Assembly: GCF_030816075.1 (NCBI RefSeq)
Contig: NZ_JAUSXO010000001.1
Coordinates: 3,286,001 to 3,350,000 of the forward strand
From: Arthrobacter agilis
GTDB lineage: Bacteria > Actinomycetota > Actinomycetes > Actinomycetales > Micrococcaceae
Direction of reading: 5' to 3'
DNA length: 64,000 nt
This document shows positions 21,853 to 30,294 of the stretch, piece by piece (within the stretch, counting starts at the first letter, position 1; every line of letters begins with the position of its first letter). The position numbers and the translations under genes were made by a program. Under the pieces are notes generated by a model. It was not told where the DNA came from. It was given only the letters and a program-made list of their open reading frames with translations, and did no database searches.

Positions 21853-23474
21853 TGGTGTTCTTCCGCTGGTCGGTGCCGGTCATGAGGGTGGTCCGTCGCG
21901 GCAGGGCTCGGGACGTGGCCCGGCGCTTCGACGGCTCCGGGAGGCGGACCGGACGAGATCCCGGGTCCGTCCTGCAACCCTATCCGAGCCGTGCGTCCCG
22001 GTCCTCTGCGTGAGGGCCCGGAGACGGGGTGGCCCGGCTGGAGGAACCGCCGGAAGCCGGAGCGCAGGACGATGCGGTCCGGCGCACGGTCGAAGGGGCC
22101 GCCCTGGGGGTCGTCGATGCCGATGCGTCGCACCACGTCGTCCCGGGGGTCGAGGATGTCCCGCAGAACCACGCCCAGAACATATGCTGTTGCGGCAATA
22201 TGAGCGATTACCGCCCAGGCATACATCCCGAGGCCGAGGTTGTGTTCCGGGGCGCCACCGCTCGTCTGGGCGCCGAGGTAGAGCCAGACCGCCCACCAGT
22301 GGAGGACCTCGACGAGCTGCCACGTCAGCACCACCTGCCACCGCGGCACGGCGAGCGCGATCAGGGGTACGAGCCAGAGGGCGTACTGCGGCGAGTAGAC
22401 CTTGTTGCAGAGGATGAAGGCCCCGACGATCAGGAGGGCGAGTTGTGCGAGGCGGGGCCTCCGCCGCGCCCTCAGCGCGAGCACCGCGACCCCGAGGCAC
22501 GCGAGGGCGAAGAGGGCCGCGGCCCCGGTGTTGATCTCGGCGGGTGTGAGGACGGCGCCGCCGGCCCGGCGGGCCAGGGCGTTGTAGACGTACCACCCGG
22601 AGGAGAACCCGGCGTCCCGGGTCTCGGAGAACGTGAGGAAGTACCCCCAGCCATCCGCGTCACGCACCAGGAAGGGCACATTCACCACGAGCCAGGCCGC
22701 GGCCAGACCCAAGAAGGCCGCGGCGCACGGCCTGTACCGTCCCGTGCGGACGGCCAGGACCAGCACCGCCCCGAGCAACAGGACCGGGTAGAGCTTCACC
22801 GCCGTGCCGAGTCCCCACAGGACGCCGGCCAGGACCGGCCGGTTCCGGGCGAAGGCCAGCATCCCCGCCGTCGCCAGCAACACCGCCCACAGGTCCCAGT
22901 TGATGGTGCCGGACAGGATGATGACCGGAGCGGTCGCGACGATCGCCGCGTCCCACGGTCGGCGGCCGGCGAGCCGCAGGGTCGCCAGGACGGTCAGGAT
23001 CCACACGGCGGCGACGAGCACGGCGTTCACGTCGAAATACAGGAGCGGCTTCGTACCGGCGGCCTCACCCGCTACGAGATCCACGAGGAAGGCCGTCCCG
23101 GACGCGATCAGCCCGAGGAGCACCGGATATTCGAAGAGGGCGCCGGGGGTGATGAACGGACGGACCCCTTCGCCCAGGCCCCGGCTCTGGTAGAGCTCGG
23201 TCCAGTCCGAGTAGCACGCACGGTAGAAGTAGTCGGGCGCCGACCACCCCGTCACCCGGCAGGGATTCTTGACGACCACGGCGAGGACGGCCGAGAGGAC
23301 CGTGAGGAGGATGAGGACGCGCTCCACGGTGAACCACCGGGGCGCGATCCGCCCCGGATCGGTGTGCCGGCCCAGGGGTCCGCCCACCCCTTCGACCATC
23401 GGCTCGAGGAGGGGATCCGACCGGCTGGGGACGCTGATGCGGTACGGCCCGCGTGTCCCCGCCTCCGACGTCAT
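21849..23474 (-). CDS. Integral-membrane GT87-family glycosyltransferase (DUF2029)
   Basis: 541 residues with ten or more hydrophobic segments. The acidic loop after the first segment ([20 protein letters not shown]) and the following [14 protein letters not shown] fit the GT-C polyprenyl-phosphate-dependent mannosyltransferase group (GT87). In mycobacteria a related membrane protein is encoded near ino1, and here ino1 is the divergent neighbour. The last 100 residues are Pro/Gly/Arg-rich and cytosolic. It probably glycosylates a lipid or wall polymer on the outer face; the acceptor is unknown. First gene of an operon with the FemX-like and FAD-oxidoreductase genes. Confidence 0.8.
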   Translation of the reverse strand: MTSEAGTRGPYRISVPSRSDPLLEPMVEGVGGPLGRHTDPGRIAPRWFTVERVLILLTVLSAVLAVVVKNPCRVTGWSAPDYFYRACYSDWTELYQSRGLGEGVRPFITPGALFEYPVLLGLIASGTAFLVDLVAGEAAGTKPLLYFDVNAVLVAAVWILTVLATLRLAGRRPWDAAIVATAPVIILSGTINWDLWAVLLATAGMLAFARNRPVLAGVLWGLGTAVKLYPVLLLGAVLVLAVRTGRYRPCAAAFLGLAAAWLVVNVPFLVRDADGWGYFLTFSETRDAGFSSGWYVYNALARRAGGAVLTPAEINTGAAALFALACLGVAVLALRARRRPRLAQLALLIVGAFILCNKVYSPQYALWLVPLIALAVPRWQVVLTWQLVEVLHWWAVWLYLGAQTSGGAPEHNLGLGMYAWAVIAHIAATAYVLGVVLRDILDPRDDVVRRIGIDDPQGGPFDRAPDRIVLRSGFRRFLQPGHPVSGPSRRGPGRTARIGLQDGPGISSGPPPGAVEAPGHVPSPAATDHPHDRHRPAEEHQ

Positions 23475-23666
23475 CCACCGAGCCTAGCGCCCGCCGCAGG
23501 CACCGGCCCGCCGGCCCGGGCCGGGGTTGACGCATGCCGGCCGGGAAGGCAAGGAATGCAGGAGCACGCAGCGGAGTTGAAAACGGAACGTAGACTGGCA
23601 TTTCCTGCCGACCGCACTGGGGCGATGACGGGCGGGGCATCTTTCAACTGGCTTTCGAGGAGAACT

Positions 23667-24752
23667 GTGGGACAGAACCCCATTCGCGTGGCAATCATTG
23701 GAGTCGGCAACTGTGCCGCATCCCTGGTGCAGGGTGTGCACTACTACCGGGACGCGGACGCGTCGGGTTCCATCCCCGGCCTGATGCATGTCGAGTTCGG
23801 CAAGTACCACGTGGGGGACGTCCAGTTCGTGGCGGCGTTCGACGTCGACGGCAAGAAGGTGGGCCACGACCTCGCCGAGGCCATCGGCGCCAGCGAGAAC
23901 AACACCATCAAGATCGCCGACGTACCGCCCACCGGTGTCATCGTGCAGCGCGGCCACACCCTGGACGGCCTGGGCAAGTACTACCGCGAGACCATCGTGG
24001 AATCCGATGAGGAGCCCGTCGACATCGTCGCGCAGCTGAAGGCCTCGAAGGCCGACGTGCTGGTCTGCTACCTGCCCGTCGGTTCCGAGCACGCCGCGAA
24101 GTACTACGCACAGTGCGCCATCGACGCCGGCGTCGCGTTCGTCAACGCCCTCCCGGTCTTCATCGCCGGCACCAAGGAATGGGCGGACAAGTTCACGGAG
24201 GCGGGCGTGCCGATCGTGGGCGACGACATCAAGAGCCAGATCGGCGCCACCATCACGCACCGCGTGATGGCAAAGCTCTTCGAGGACCGCGGTGTGACGC
24301 TGGACCGCACGTACCAGCTGAACGTCGGCGGCAACATGGACTTCAAGAACATGCTCGAGCGCGACCGCCTCGAGTCGAAGAAGATCTCCAAGACGCAGGC
24401 CGTGACCTCCAACGTCAAGGCCGAACTGCGGGCCGACGACGTCCACATCGGACCGTCGGACTACGTCGCCTGGCTCGACGACCGCAAGTGGGCGTTCGTG
24501 CGCCTCGAGGGCCGCAACTTCGGCGACGCCCCCGTCTCGCTCGAATACAAGCTCGAGGTCTGGGACTCACCGAACTCCGCAGGCGTCATCATCGATGCCA
24601 TCCGCGCGGCCAAGATCGCCCTGGACCGCGGCATCGGCGGACCGATCCTCTCCGCGTCCAGCTACTTCATGAAGTCCCCGCCGGAGCAGTACGCGGACGA
24701 CATCGCCCACGAGAAGGTCGAGGCCTTCATCCGCGGCGAGCTCGACCGCTAG
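23667..24752 (+). CDS. ino1: Inositol-3-phosphate synthase
   Basis: Converts glucose 6-phosphate to 1L-myo-inositol 1-phosphate (D-inositol 3-phosphate), using NAD as an internal redox cofactor. 361 residues, the short actinobacterial form. NAD-binding start [17 protein letters not shown], plus [20 protein letters not shown] and [16 protein letters not shown], which hold the catalytic lysine region. GTG start with GAGGAGAA just upstream; the frame continues open far upstream opposite the GT87 gene, but that is a shadow. The product feeds phosphatidylinositol synthesis and MshA, whose gene lies 2.7 kb away. Confidence 0.97.
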   Translation: MGQNPIRVAIIGVGNCAASLVQGVHYYRDADASGSIPGLMHVEFGKYHVGDVQFVAAFDVDGKKVGHDLAEAIGASENNTIKIADVPPTGVIVQRGHTLDGLGKYYRETIVESDEEPVDIVAQLKASKADVLVCYLPVGSEHAAKYYAQCAIDAGVAFVNALPVFIAGTKEWADKFTEAGVPIVGDDIKSQIGATITHRVMAKLFEDRGVTLDRTYQLNVGGNMDFKNMLERDRLESKKISKTQAVTSNVKAELRADDVHIGPSDYVAWLDDRKWAFVRLEGRNFGDAPVSLEYKLEVWDSPNSAGVIIDAIRAAKIALDRGIGGPILSASSYFMKSPPEQYADDIAHEKVEAFIRGELDR

Positions 24753-24787
24753 GACCGGCGGGCTCGACGCCGTTCGACCTCCGCATC

Positions 24788-24820
24788 GGGGCCGGGACAC
24801 GCTATCGCTGTCCCGGCCCC
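24788..24820. terminator. Bidirectional hairpin between ino1 and fhs
   Basis: Perfect 12-bp stem GGGGCCGGGACA / TGTCCCGGCCCC with a 9-nt loop, 35 bp after ino1 and before the end of the convergent fhs. There is no long T-tract, common in high-GC actinobacteria. Confidence 0.75.
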
Positions 24821-24908
24821 TTCGCGTCCGTCCGAGGGCACCCGACCCGCGGGATCCTCCGCCCGCCGCGGGTGCCTCGGGGGCGACACGATCGGGAACC
24901 GCTGGTTC

Positions 24909-26576
24909 CTAGGACAGCCCGACGGCGTTGCCCTCCCCGTCCACATCCATGCGCAGCGCCGCCGGCTCCTTCGGCAGCCCCGGCATGGTCATGACGGAAC
25001 CCGTGAGGGCCACGATGAAGCCGGCCCCGGTCTTCGGGATGAGGTCCCGGACGTGCACGGTGAAGCCCTTCGGGGCGCCGAGCAGGCCGGCGTCGTCGGA
25101 GAAGGAGTACTGCGTCTTCGCCATGCACACGGGCAGCCCGGACCAGCCGTTCGCCTCGATCTCCCGGAGCCGGCGCAGGGCGGGCACGGAGAAATCGACG
25201 CCGTCCGCGCCGTAGATCTCCTGGACGATGATCCTGATCTTGTCCTCGACGGGCAGGTCGAGGGAGTAGAGGTGCGTGAACGCGACGGGGCGCTCGAGGG
25301 CCGCGAGGACCTTCGCGGCCAGGTCGTCGCCCCCGGGGCCACCTCCGCCCTGGCCCCAGACATCGGCGACGGCTGCATCGATGCCCTCTCCGGCGCACCA
25401 CGCCAGCAGCCAGTCCAGCTCCTCCGGCGAGTCGGTGGCGAAGCGGTTGACCGCGACGACGGGCGAGGCCCCGAACTTCTCGATGTTCCGCACGTGGCGG
25501 AGCAGATTCGCGGTCCCCTCGCGGAGGGCATCGAGGTCCTCGCGTGCGAGGTCGGTCTTCGCGACACCCCCGTGCATCTTCAGGGCACGGATGGTGGCGA
25601 CGAGGACGACGGCGTCCGGTGCGACGTCGGCCGCCCGCGCCTTGATGTCCATGAACTTCTCCGCGCCGAGGTCGGCACCGAAGCCCGCCTCCGTGACCAC
25701 GATGTCCGCGAGGCGCCGGGCGGTCTGCGTGGCGATCACGGAGTTGCAGCCGTGGGCGATGTTCGCGAAGGGCCCGCCGTGTACGAGGGCGGGTGTCCCG
25801 GCGATGGTCTGCACGAGGTTGGGCTTGAGCGCATCCTTGAGCAGCAGTGCCAGTGCCCCCTCGACCTGCAGGTCCCGGACCGTCAGCGGCCTGCGGTCGA
25901 AGGTGTATCCGAAGGTGATGTCTCCCAGGCGTCGCTTCAGGTCCTCGAGGTCCGTGGCCAGGCAGAACACGGCCATGATCTCGGACGCCACGGTGATGTC
26001 GAAGCCGTCCTGGCGCGGTGTGCCCTGCGCGGGCCCGCCGAGGCCGATCACCACCTCACGGAGCGCCCGGTCGTTGACGTCCAGGACGCGCTTGAACGTG
26101 ATCCGTCGGGGGTCGATGCCGAGTTCGTTGCCCTGGTGGATGTGGTTGTCGATCAGGGCGGCGAGGGCGTTGTTCGCCGACGTGATGGCGTGGAAGTCGC
26201 CGGTGAAGTGCAGGTTGATCTCGTCCATCGGCAGCACCTGCGAGTACCCACCGCCCGTCGCACCGCCCTTCATGCCCAGGACGGGCCCGAGGGACGGTTC
26301 GCGGAGCGCGATCATGACGCGCTGCCCCGCCCGGGCCAGGGAATCGGCGAGTCCCACCGTGCAGGTCGATTTTCCCTCGCCGGCCGGTGTGGGGCTCATG
26401 GCGCTGACGAGGACCACCTTGCCGGGTGTCCCGGCGCCGTCGGGCAGGAGGCGGGGATCGATCTTCGCCTTGAAGCGGCCGTGGAACTCGAGCGCCTCGC
26501 GAGGGATCCCCGCCGCATCGGCGATGTCCTCGATGGGCCGGATCGCGGCGGCGCGGGCAATCTCCAGGTCGCTCAT
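24909..26576 (-). CDS. fhs: Formate-tetrahydrofolate ligase
   Basis: Makes 10-formyl-THF from formate, THF and ATP. 555 residues, the standard monofunctional length. ATP-binding loop [18 protein letters not shown], plus [20 protein letters not shown] and [15 protein letters not shown], all hallmark segments. It is 25 bp downstream of the phosphatase gene and likely the last gene of an mshA-phosphatase-fhs operon, an unexpected partner for mycothiol genes. With the gcv operon it links one-carbon folate supply to glycine breakdown. Confidence 0.97.
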   Translation of the reverse strand: MSDLEIARAAAIRPIEDIADAAGIPREALEFHGRFKAKIDPRLLPDGAGTPGKVVLVSAMSPTPAGEGKSTCTVGLADSLARAGQRVMIALREPSLGPVLGMKGGATGGGYSQVLPMDEINLHFTGDFHAITSANNALAALIDNHIHQGNELGIDPRRITFKRVLDVNDRALREVVIGLGGPAQGTPRQDGFDITVASEIMAVFCLATDLEDLKRRLGDITFGYTFDRRPLTVRDLQVEGALALLLKDALKPNLVQTIAGTPALVHGGPFANIAHGCNSVIATQTARRLADIVVTEAGFGADLGAEKFMDIKARAADVAPDAVVLVATIRALKMHGGVAKTDLAREDLDALREGTANLLRHVRNIEKFGASPVVAVNRFATDSPEELDWLLAWCAGEGIDAAVADVWGQGGGGPGGDDLAAKVLAALERPVAFTHLYSLDLPVEDKIRIIVQEIYGADGVDFSVPALRRLREIEANGWSGLPVCMAKTQYSFSDDAGLLGAPKGFTVHVRDLIPKTGAGFIVALTGSVMTMPGLPKEPAALRMDVDGEGNAVGLS

Positions 26577-26601
26577 GCGGCCAACCTATCAGCGGGCACC
26601 G

Positions 26602-27372
26602 TCATGCCGGCGCCAATCCGGCGCGGTCGAGGACGTAGTCGACGAGCGGTGCGTACAGTCCGGGGCAGACATTGTCGTCGAGCGGGACGGCCACCTCCAC
26701 CTGGTCCTGCGCCTCGGAGACGAACAGTCCGGGGTCGTTGCAGTCGGCGAAACCGAGGGTGGGCAGCCCCGAGCTGGCGGCCTGGCCCGCCCATCCGTGA
26801 TCGGCGACCACCAGGTCCGGCGCTGCGAGACCATGGTCGGCGAGGGTGTCGAGGCTCAGCCGCATGGGGTCCGGGAAGTGGGTGTGCATCAGGCCGCCGT
26901 GCTGGTGCCACACGAGGACCCCGAATATCTGGCGGATGTCGCCGGCCCCGAAGCGGCGCCCCTCCGGGACCTGGACCACGTCGGCGCCTGCCGCGGCGGC
27001 AGCCCGGGCGAGAGCCGCGTGGACGGGCAGCAGCCCGGCGGGGTGGCCCGTGGCGAAGAGGATACGGTCGCCGCGGCGCACCGACTCGCCGAAGCGGTCG
27101 CCGAAGCGGTCGAGCGCCGCCACGCACTTCCCCGCGTCGATGGTGTCCTGGCCTTCGGTGTGTCCGCGGTCCGGGCTCGTGCCCACGCGCTGGTGCATGA
27201 GGTCGAAGACCTCGTCGAAGGTCCACTCCCGGGTGAGCTCCACCCCGAACCCGAGGTGTTCGTTGCCCTCGAGGAACAGGTGCATGTGCTTCAGGTTGTC
27301 CTGCCGGGCCGTGGCCACCTGGCCGGTGATGCGGACGGAGTCGAGGTAGGCGGCGAGCTCGGCGGGATTCAC
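26602..27372 (-). CDS. Conserved actinobacterial phosphatase-family protein; candidate for the GlcNAc-inositol-phosphate phosphatase step
   Basis: 256 residues, no signal peptide or membrane segment, so cytosolic. It resembles a family that, as I recall, is annotated only as 'phosphatase' in actinobacteria. Conserved-looking acidic/His segments are VVADHGWAGQAASSGLPTLG, GFADCNDPGLFVSEAQ and WHQHGGLMHTHFPDP. It starts 31 bp after mshA on the same strand. In mycothiol synthesis MshA makes a phosphorylated product that an as yet unassigned phosphatase (called MshA2) must dephosphorylate. Position and annotation make this a candidate, but that is inference only. Confidence 0.7.
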   Translation of the reverse strand: MNPAELAAYLDSVRITGQVATARQDNLKHMHLFLEGNEHLGFGVELTREWTFDEVFDLMHQRVGTSPDRGHTEGQDTIDAGKCVAALDRFGDRFGESVRRGDRILFATGHPAGLLPVHAALARAAAAAGADVVQVPEGRRFGAGDIRQIFGVLVWHQHGGLMHTHFPDPMRLSLDTLADHGLAAPDLVVADHGWAGQAASSGLPTLGFADCNDPGLFVSEAQDQVEVAVPLDDNVCPGLYAPLVDYVLDRAGLAPA

Positions 27373-27403
27373 GCTTCCATCCTAGGCGGGCCCGCGGTGC
27401 GCT

Positions 27404-28651
27404 TCAGTGCGCGGCCGCGGTGGGGAAACGGTCGACGGCGGTGCGGTAGCTCTGCGCCGTCAGCAGGGCCGTACGTTGCCAGCCGAACGCGAGCGCGTGG
27501 GTCGCGGCGCCGCGGGCGAGCGTCTCCCGGAGCCCGGCGTCGTCGTGGAGCCGCTCGAGGGCGTCCGCCCACCGGCGCGCGGAGTGGCCATGGACGAGGA
27601 GCCCGCTGCGACCGTCGCTGATGGCCTGCGGGAGGCCGCCGACGTTCGCGGCGATCACCGGCGTGCCGCAGGCCTGGGCCTCGAGGGCCACCAGACCGAA
27701 GGATTCACTGAAGGACGGCATCACGACGGCGTCGGCGGACCTGAACCACTGGGCGAGATGGGTCGCGGTGACCGGCGGGTAGAGCCGGACGGCATCGGTG
27801 AGACCGGCGTGGTCGATGACGGGCTGCAGCGCGAGCGCCTCGGAGCCGCTGCCCGAGCCGAGGATGCTGACGGCGAGCGGGATGTCCGGCCGTCGACGCC
27901 TGAGCTCGGCGGCCGCGGCGACCAGGACCTGCGGGCCCTTCAGTTTCTGGATCCGGCCGGCGAACACCACGTGGAACTGGCCGGGTGGAACGGCGAGACC
28001 GGCGCGCGCGGCGCCCCGGTCCCCGGGGTGGAAGGTCGCGAGGTCCACGCCGGGCGCCACGACGTCGATGCGGTCCGGGACCGCGCCGTACAGCGACACC
28101 AGTTCGGAGGCCTCGGTGGTGGTGTTCGCGATGAGGCGCGCTGCCCCGTCCACGATGTCCTGCTCGCCGGCGATCCGGTCCGCGGGTTCCGGCGAGGCGA
28201 GGGTCTTCATGCGCAGGTTCTTGACCTTCGCCATGGTGTGCATGGAGTGCACGAGCGGGAGGTTCATCTCCCGGCTGAGCGTGAGGCCCACGGTGCCGGA
28301 CACCCAGTAGTGGGAGTGCAGTACGTCGAAGTGGCCGTCGGCGAGGAGATCGGCGACGTCGGTGAACGCGTCGGCGAAGGTGTCGGTGAGACCGGGGAGG
28401 GTCTCCTTGGGGACGCGCCGGCGCGGCCCGGCTTCGAGGTGGTGGACCACCACACCGTCGTCGAGGACCTCGCGGCTGGGGCGGCCCTCTCCCGCGTCCC
28501 GCGTGAAGATCTCGACGTCGATCCCCACGCCGGCGAGTTCGAGCGCTGTGCTCCGGACGTAGACGTTCATCCCGCCGGCGTCGCCTGCACCGGGCTGTTC
28601 GAGCGGGGAGGTGTGCAGGGACAGCATGGCTACGCGCCTGACGCCGGACAC
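27404..28651 (-). CDS. mshA: D-inositol-3-phosphate glycosyltransferase (mycothiol synthesis)
   Basis: Transfers GlcNAc from UDP-GlcNAc to inositol 3-phosphate, the first committed step of mycothiol, the main thiol of actinobacteria. 415 residues, GT-B fold, family GT4. The start has LSLHTSPLEQPGAGDAGGMN and VYV, the substrate loop typical of MshA; HSHYWVSGTVGL and the C-terminal nucleotide-sugar motif SFSESFGLVALEAQACGTPV are present. GTG start with AGGAGAGG upstream. It heads an apparent operon with the phosphatase-family gene and fhs. The substrate-making ino1 is nearby. Confidence 0.95.
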   Translation of the reverse strand: MSGVRRVAMLSLHTSPLEQPGAGDAGGMNVYVRSTALELAGVGIDVEIFTRDAGEGRPSREVLDDGVVVHHLEAGPRRRVPKETLPGLTDTFADAFTDVADLLADGHFDVLHSHYWVSGTVGLTLSREMNLPLVHSMHTMAKVKNLRMKTLASPEPADRIAGEQDIVDGAARLIANTTTEASELVSLYGAVPDRIDVVAPGVDLATFHPGDRGAARAGLAVPPGQFHVVFAGRIQKLKGPQVLVAAAAELRRRRPDIPLAVSILGSGSGSEALALQPVIDHAGLTDAVRLYPPVTATHLAQWFRSADAVVMPSFSESFGLVALEAQACGTPVIAANVGGLPQAISDGRSGLLVHGHSARRWADALERLHDDAGLRETLARGAATHALAFGWQRTALLTAQSYRTAVDRFPTAAAH

Positions 28652-28792
28652 ATCCTCTCCTCTCCGACCGGCTGAGGGGGCAGCGCCGGTCGAGTCAACC
28701 TCACGACTTTATAACGCGGCGTCGGCTCGCTACATTCCGGTCGGTGCCTGCGTCAACGGTGTACGCACGGGCCTGGCGGTCATCGTGGAACA

Positions 28793-28823
28793 GCGAAGCC
28801 CGCGCCGGCGGCGCGGGCTTCGC
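28793..28823. terminator. 14-bp perfect hairpin upstream of mshA
   Basis: Stem GCGAAGCCCGCGCC with its complement around a 3-nt loop. It lies about 80 bp past the stop of the small minus-strand gene 28901-29233 and just before the mshA promoter region, so it probably separates the two transcripts. Otherwise 28652-28900 shows no gene. Confidence 0.7.
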
Positions 28824-28900
28824 AGGTCGGGCCGGCCGACCGGGTCCCCCGTCGTCGGGGGGATGGTCGGCGGAGGATGGTCGGCGGGGTACGGGAGGGA

Positions 28901-29233
28901 TCACCTGATGTACATCGAGTGGTTCGGCAGCAGAAGCCGCTCCCGGGCGTCCCGGGCGTCCGAGGACGGGGACGACAGGATCCGCCCCCACAGCGAGAGG
29001 GTGTTCCTCCATCTCCTCAGCATGCGTTGCACCTCCTTCCTGGAATGGAACCCGGGCATGGGGTCCGCCCGGACGCCCGTCAGCTCGTGGAGGGGGGCGG
29101 TGCCGTGCGGGAGCGGGGTCAGCGACCCGCTCAGGATGAATTCGCCGCGCGCAGGAATCACCGGGTCGGGGAGTGCCGCGGGTGGTGCTGGTTTATCCGG
29201 GAATTGGACAGGAAGAAGCCGTGAATCGGGCAT
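28901..29233 (-). CDS. Possible small hypothetical protein
   Basis: 110 residues from ATG 29233 (MPDSRLLPVQFPDKPAPPAA). I do not recognise it. The N-terminal half is Pro-rich; a basic helix follows (SRKEVQRMLRRWRNTLSLWG), and it ends NHSMYIR. Third codon positions are mostly G or C and a strong hairpin terminator follows, both of which support a real gene. There is no clear ribosome site before the ATG; the frame stays open upstream to 29344 but with poor start context. It has no signal peptide or membrane segment. It could also be a chance open frame in this gene-poor stretch. Confidence 0.4.
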   Translation of the reverse strand: MPDSRLLPVQFPDKPAPPAALPDPVIPARGEFILSGSLTPLPHGTAPLHELTGVRADPMPGFHSRKEVQRMLRRWRNTLSLWGRILSSPSSDARDARERLLLPNHSMYIR

Positions 29234-29377
29234 GATGAAACTCTCTACGCGTAGAACGGCAGGAATGAGCCACGAATGGCATGAAAAAGAATGCCGTCGA
29301 TAAGAATGGACGAAAGGAAGCCGCGCACGGGTGCGGGGTGACAAGGATCAGCCGGCTGGTGCCGGTGCGCCGACTTC

Positions 29378-29446
29378 CTAGTGCGTACGGATGATGAAGG
29401 CGGGATTGGCGCTACGGGCATAGGCTCCGGTGAGCAGGGTATTCAC
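29378..29446 (-). CDS. Possible short peptide gene (22 residues)
   Basis: Reads MNTLLTGAYARSANPAFIIR then TH and stop, from a GTG at 29446 preceded by the strong ribosome site GGAGGTGGAG at optimal spacing; an ATG 15 bases further up (29461) would give 27 residues. It is too short for ordinary gene finders. It lies 144 bp upstream of the small gene 28901-29233 on the same strand and about 40 bp downstream of a strong hairpin. It could be a leader peptide, a precursor peptide or a chance open frame. I cannot assign a function. Confidence 0.35.
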   Translation of the reverse strand: MNTLLTGAYARSANPAFIIRTH

Positions 29447-29488
29447 AATCTCCACCTCCATTTCGTCGATAGCACGGTCGGATGGCCG

Positions 29489-29522
29489 GGGCCTTCCCTC
29501 GATGTTCGAGTTGGGAAGGCCC
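29489..29522. other. Perfect 10-bp inverted repeat (hairpin)
   Basis: GGGCCTTCCC and GGGAAGGCCC flank a 14-nt centre that itself contains a TCGA...TCGA pairing. It is just upstream of the short peptide frame on the minus strand. It could be a terminator, an attenuator or an operator; no T-tract follows on either strand. Confidence 0.5.
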
Positions 29523-29588
29523 AATGGCACATGAGCAAAGCTACCCCATTAAATGCTTATGGAAAAGCCCTTTGCCTGAATTGATGAC

Positions 29589-29614
29589 CCGAATTTTCCG
29601 GCGGGAGAATTCGG
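29589..29614 (-). terminator. Imperfect hairpin after the histidine phosphatase gene
   Basis: Minus-strand stem CCGAATTCTCC / GGAAAATTCGG, 11 bp with one mismatch and a 4-nt loop, 29 bp past the stop of the histidine phosphatase gene. A weak terminator is the likely reading. Confidence 0.45.
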
Positions 29615-29643
29615 CACTGCCGACACGGGCCGACTCGGGCCGG

Positions 29644-30294
29644 TCAGAGGTTCCAGTGCACGATCGCCGGGGTGCGCTTGTCCCAGCCGAGCGCACAGAC
29701 AGCGGCCGTCCCGAGGACGAAGTGACGTCCCTCGATGCCACCGAACTGCAGCCATCGTGCGGCGACGATCCGGAGGAAGTGTCCGTGCGCCACGAGGAGG
29801 GCGTTCTCCACGGGCTTCGCCCCCGGATCGCGGTCGGCGGGAGTGCCGCACCCGGCCTGCACCCGCGCGATGACGCGGTCGGCCCGCTCCGAGACCTGGT
29901 CGAGCGTCTCCCCGTTGGGTACGCCGTCGTTCCAGATCAGGTATCCGGGGTTCTCCTCGCGGACCGTCGCGCTGTTCCTGCCCTCGTTGTCGCCGTAGTC
30001 CCACTCGTGCGCGAACGGCAGGACCTCGGCATCGGGGAACCCTGCCAACTCGGCGGTGCGGACGGCACGCTGCAGGGGCGAGGTCATCACGAGGCCGAAA
30101 TCGATGCCCTCGAGGTGTTCACGTGCTGCGAGCGCCTGCTCCTCCCCGTGCTGCGTCAGCGAAAGGTCCGTGAGCCCCGTGTAGCGGCCGTCCCTGGACC
30201 ACTCCGTCTCACCGTGCCGCAGGAGCCACAGCTTGGGGAGCGGGGTCCCGGCGGGGGTGCGGTCCGGTGTGGCGGCGCCTGTCATCGGCTTCAT
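29644..30294 (-). CDS. Histidine phosphatase (phosphoglycerate mutase-like)
   Basis: 216 residues, cytosolic. The phospho-histidine motif is LLRHGETEWSRDGRYTG, with the catalytic Glu in FAHEWDYGDNEGRNS-type context and the second His in LLVAHGHFLRIVAARWL. It belongs to the cofactor-dependent mutase/phosphatase superfamily; its length and the lack of mutase-specific insertions favour a phosphatase. Its ATG overlaps the cca stop (ATGA), with GGGGAG upstream. The substrate is unknown; nearness to mshA makes sugar or inositol phosphates one possibility, coupling to cca makes nucleotides another. Confidence 0.88.
   Translation of the reverse strand: MKPMTGAATPDRTPAGTPLPKLWLLRHGETEWSRDGRYTGLTDLSLTQHGEEQALAAREHLEGIDFGLVMTSPLQRAVRTAELAGFPDAEVLPFAHEWDYGDNEGRNSATVREENPGYLIWNDGVPNGETLDQVSERADRVIARVQAGCGTPADRDPGAKPVENALLVAHGHFLRIVAARWLQFGGIEGRHFVLGTAAVCALGWDKRTPAIVHWNL

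Noticed and set aside
22029-23666. Long in-frame extension upstream of ino1
   Set aside because: It is antisense to the GT87 gene and has shadow composition; the GTG at 23667 has a strong ribosome site and fits the family start.
28611-29303. 230-codon plus-strand frame between mshA and the histidine phosphatase
   Set aside because: Arg/Ser-rich without domains, crosses two hairpins, and starts inside mshA.
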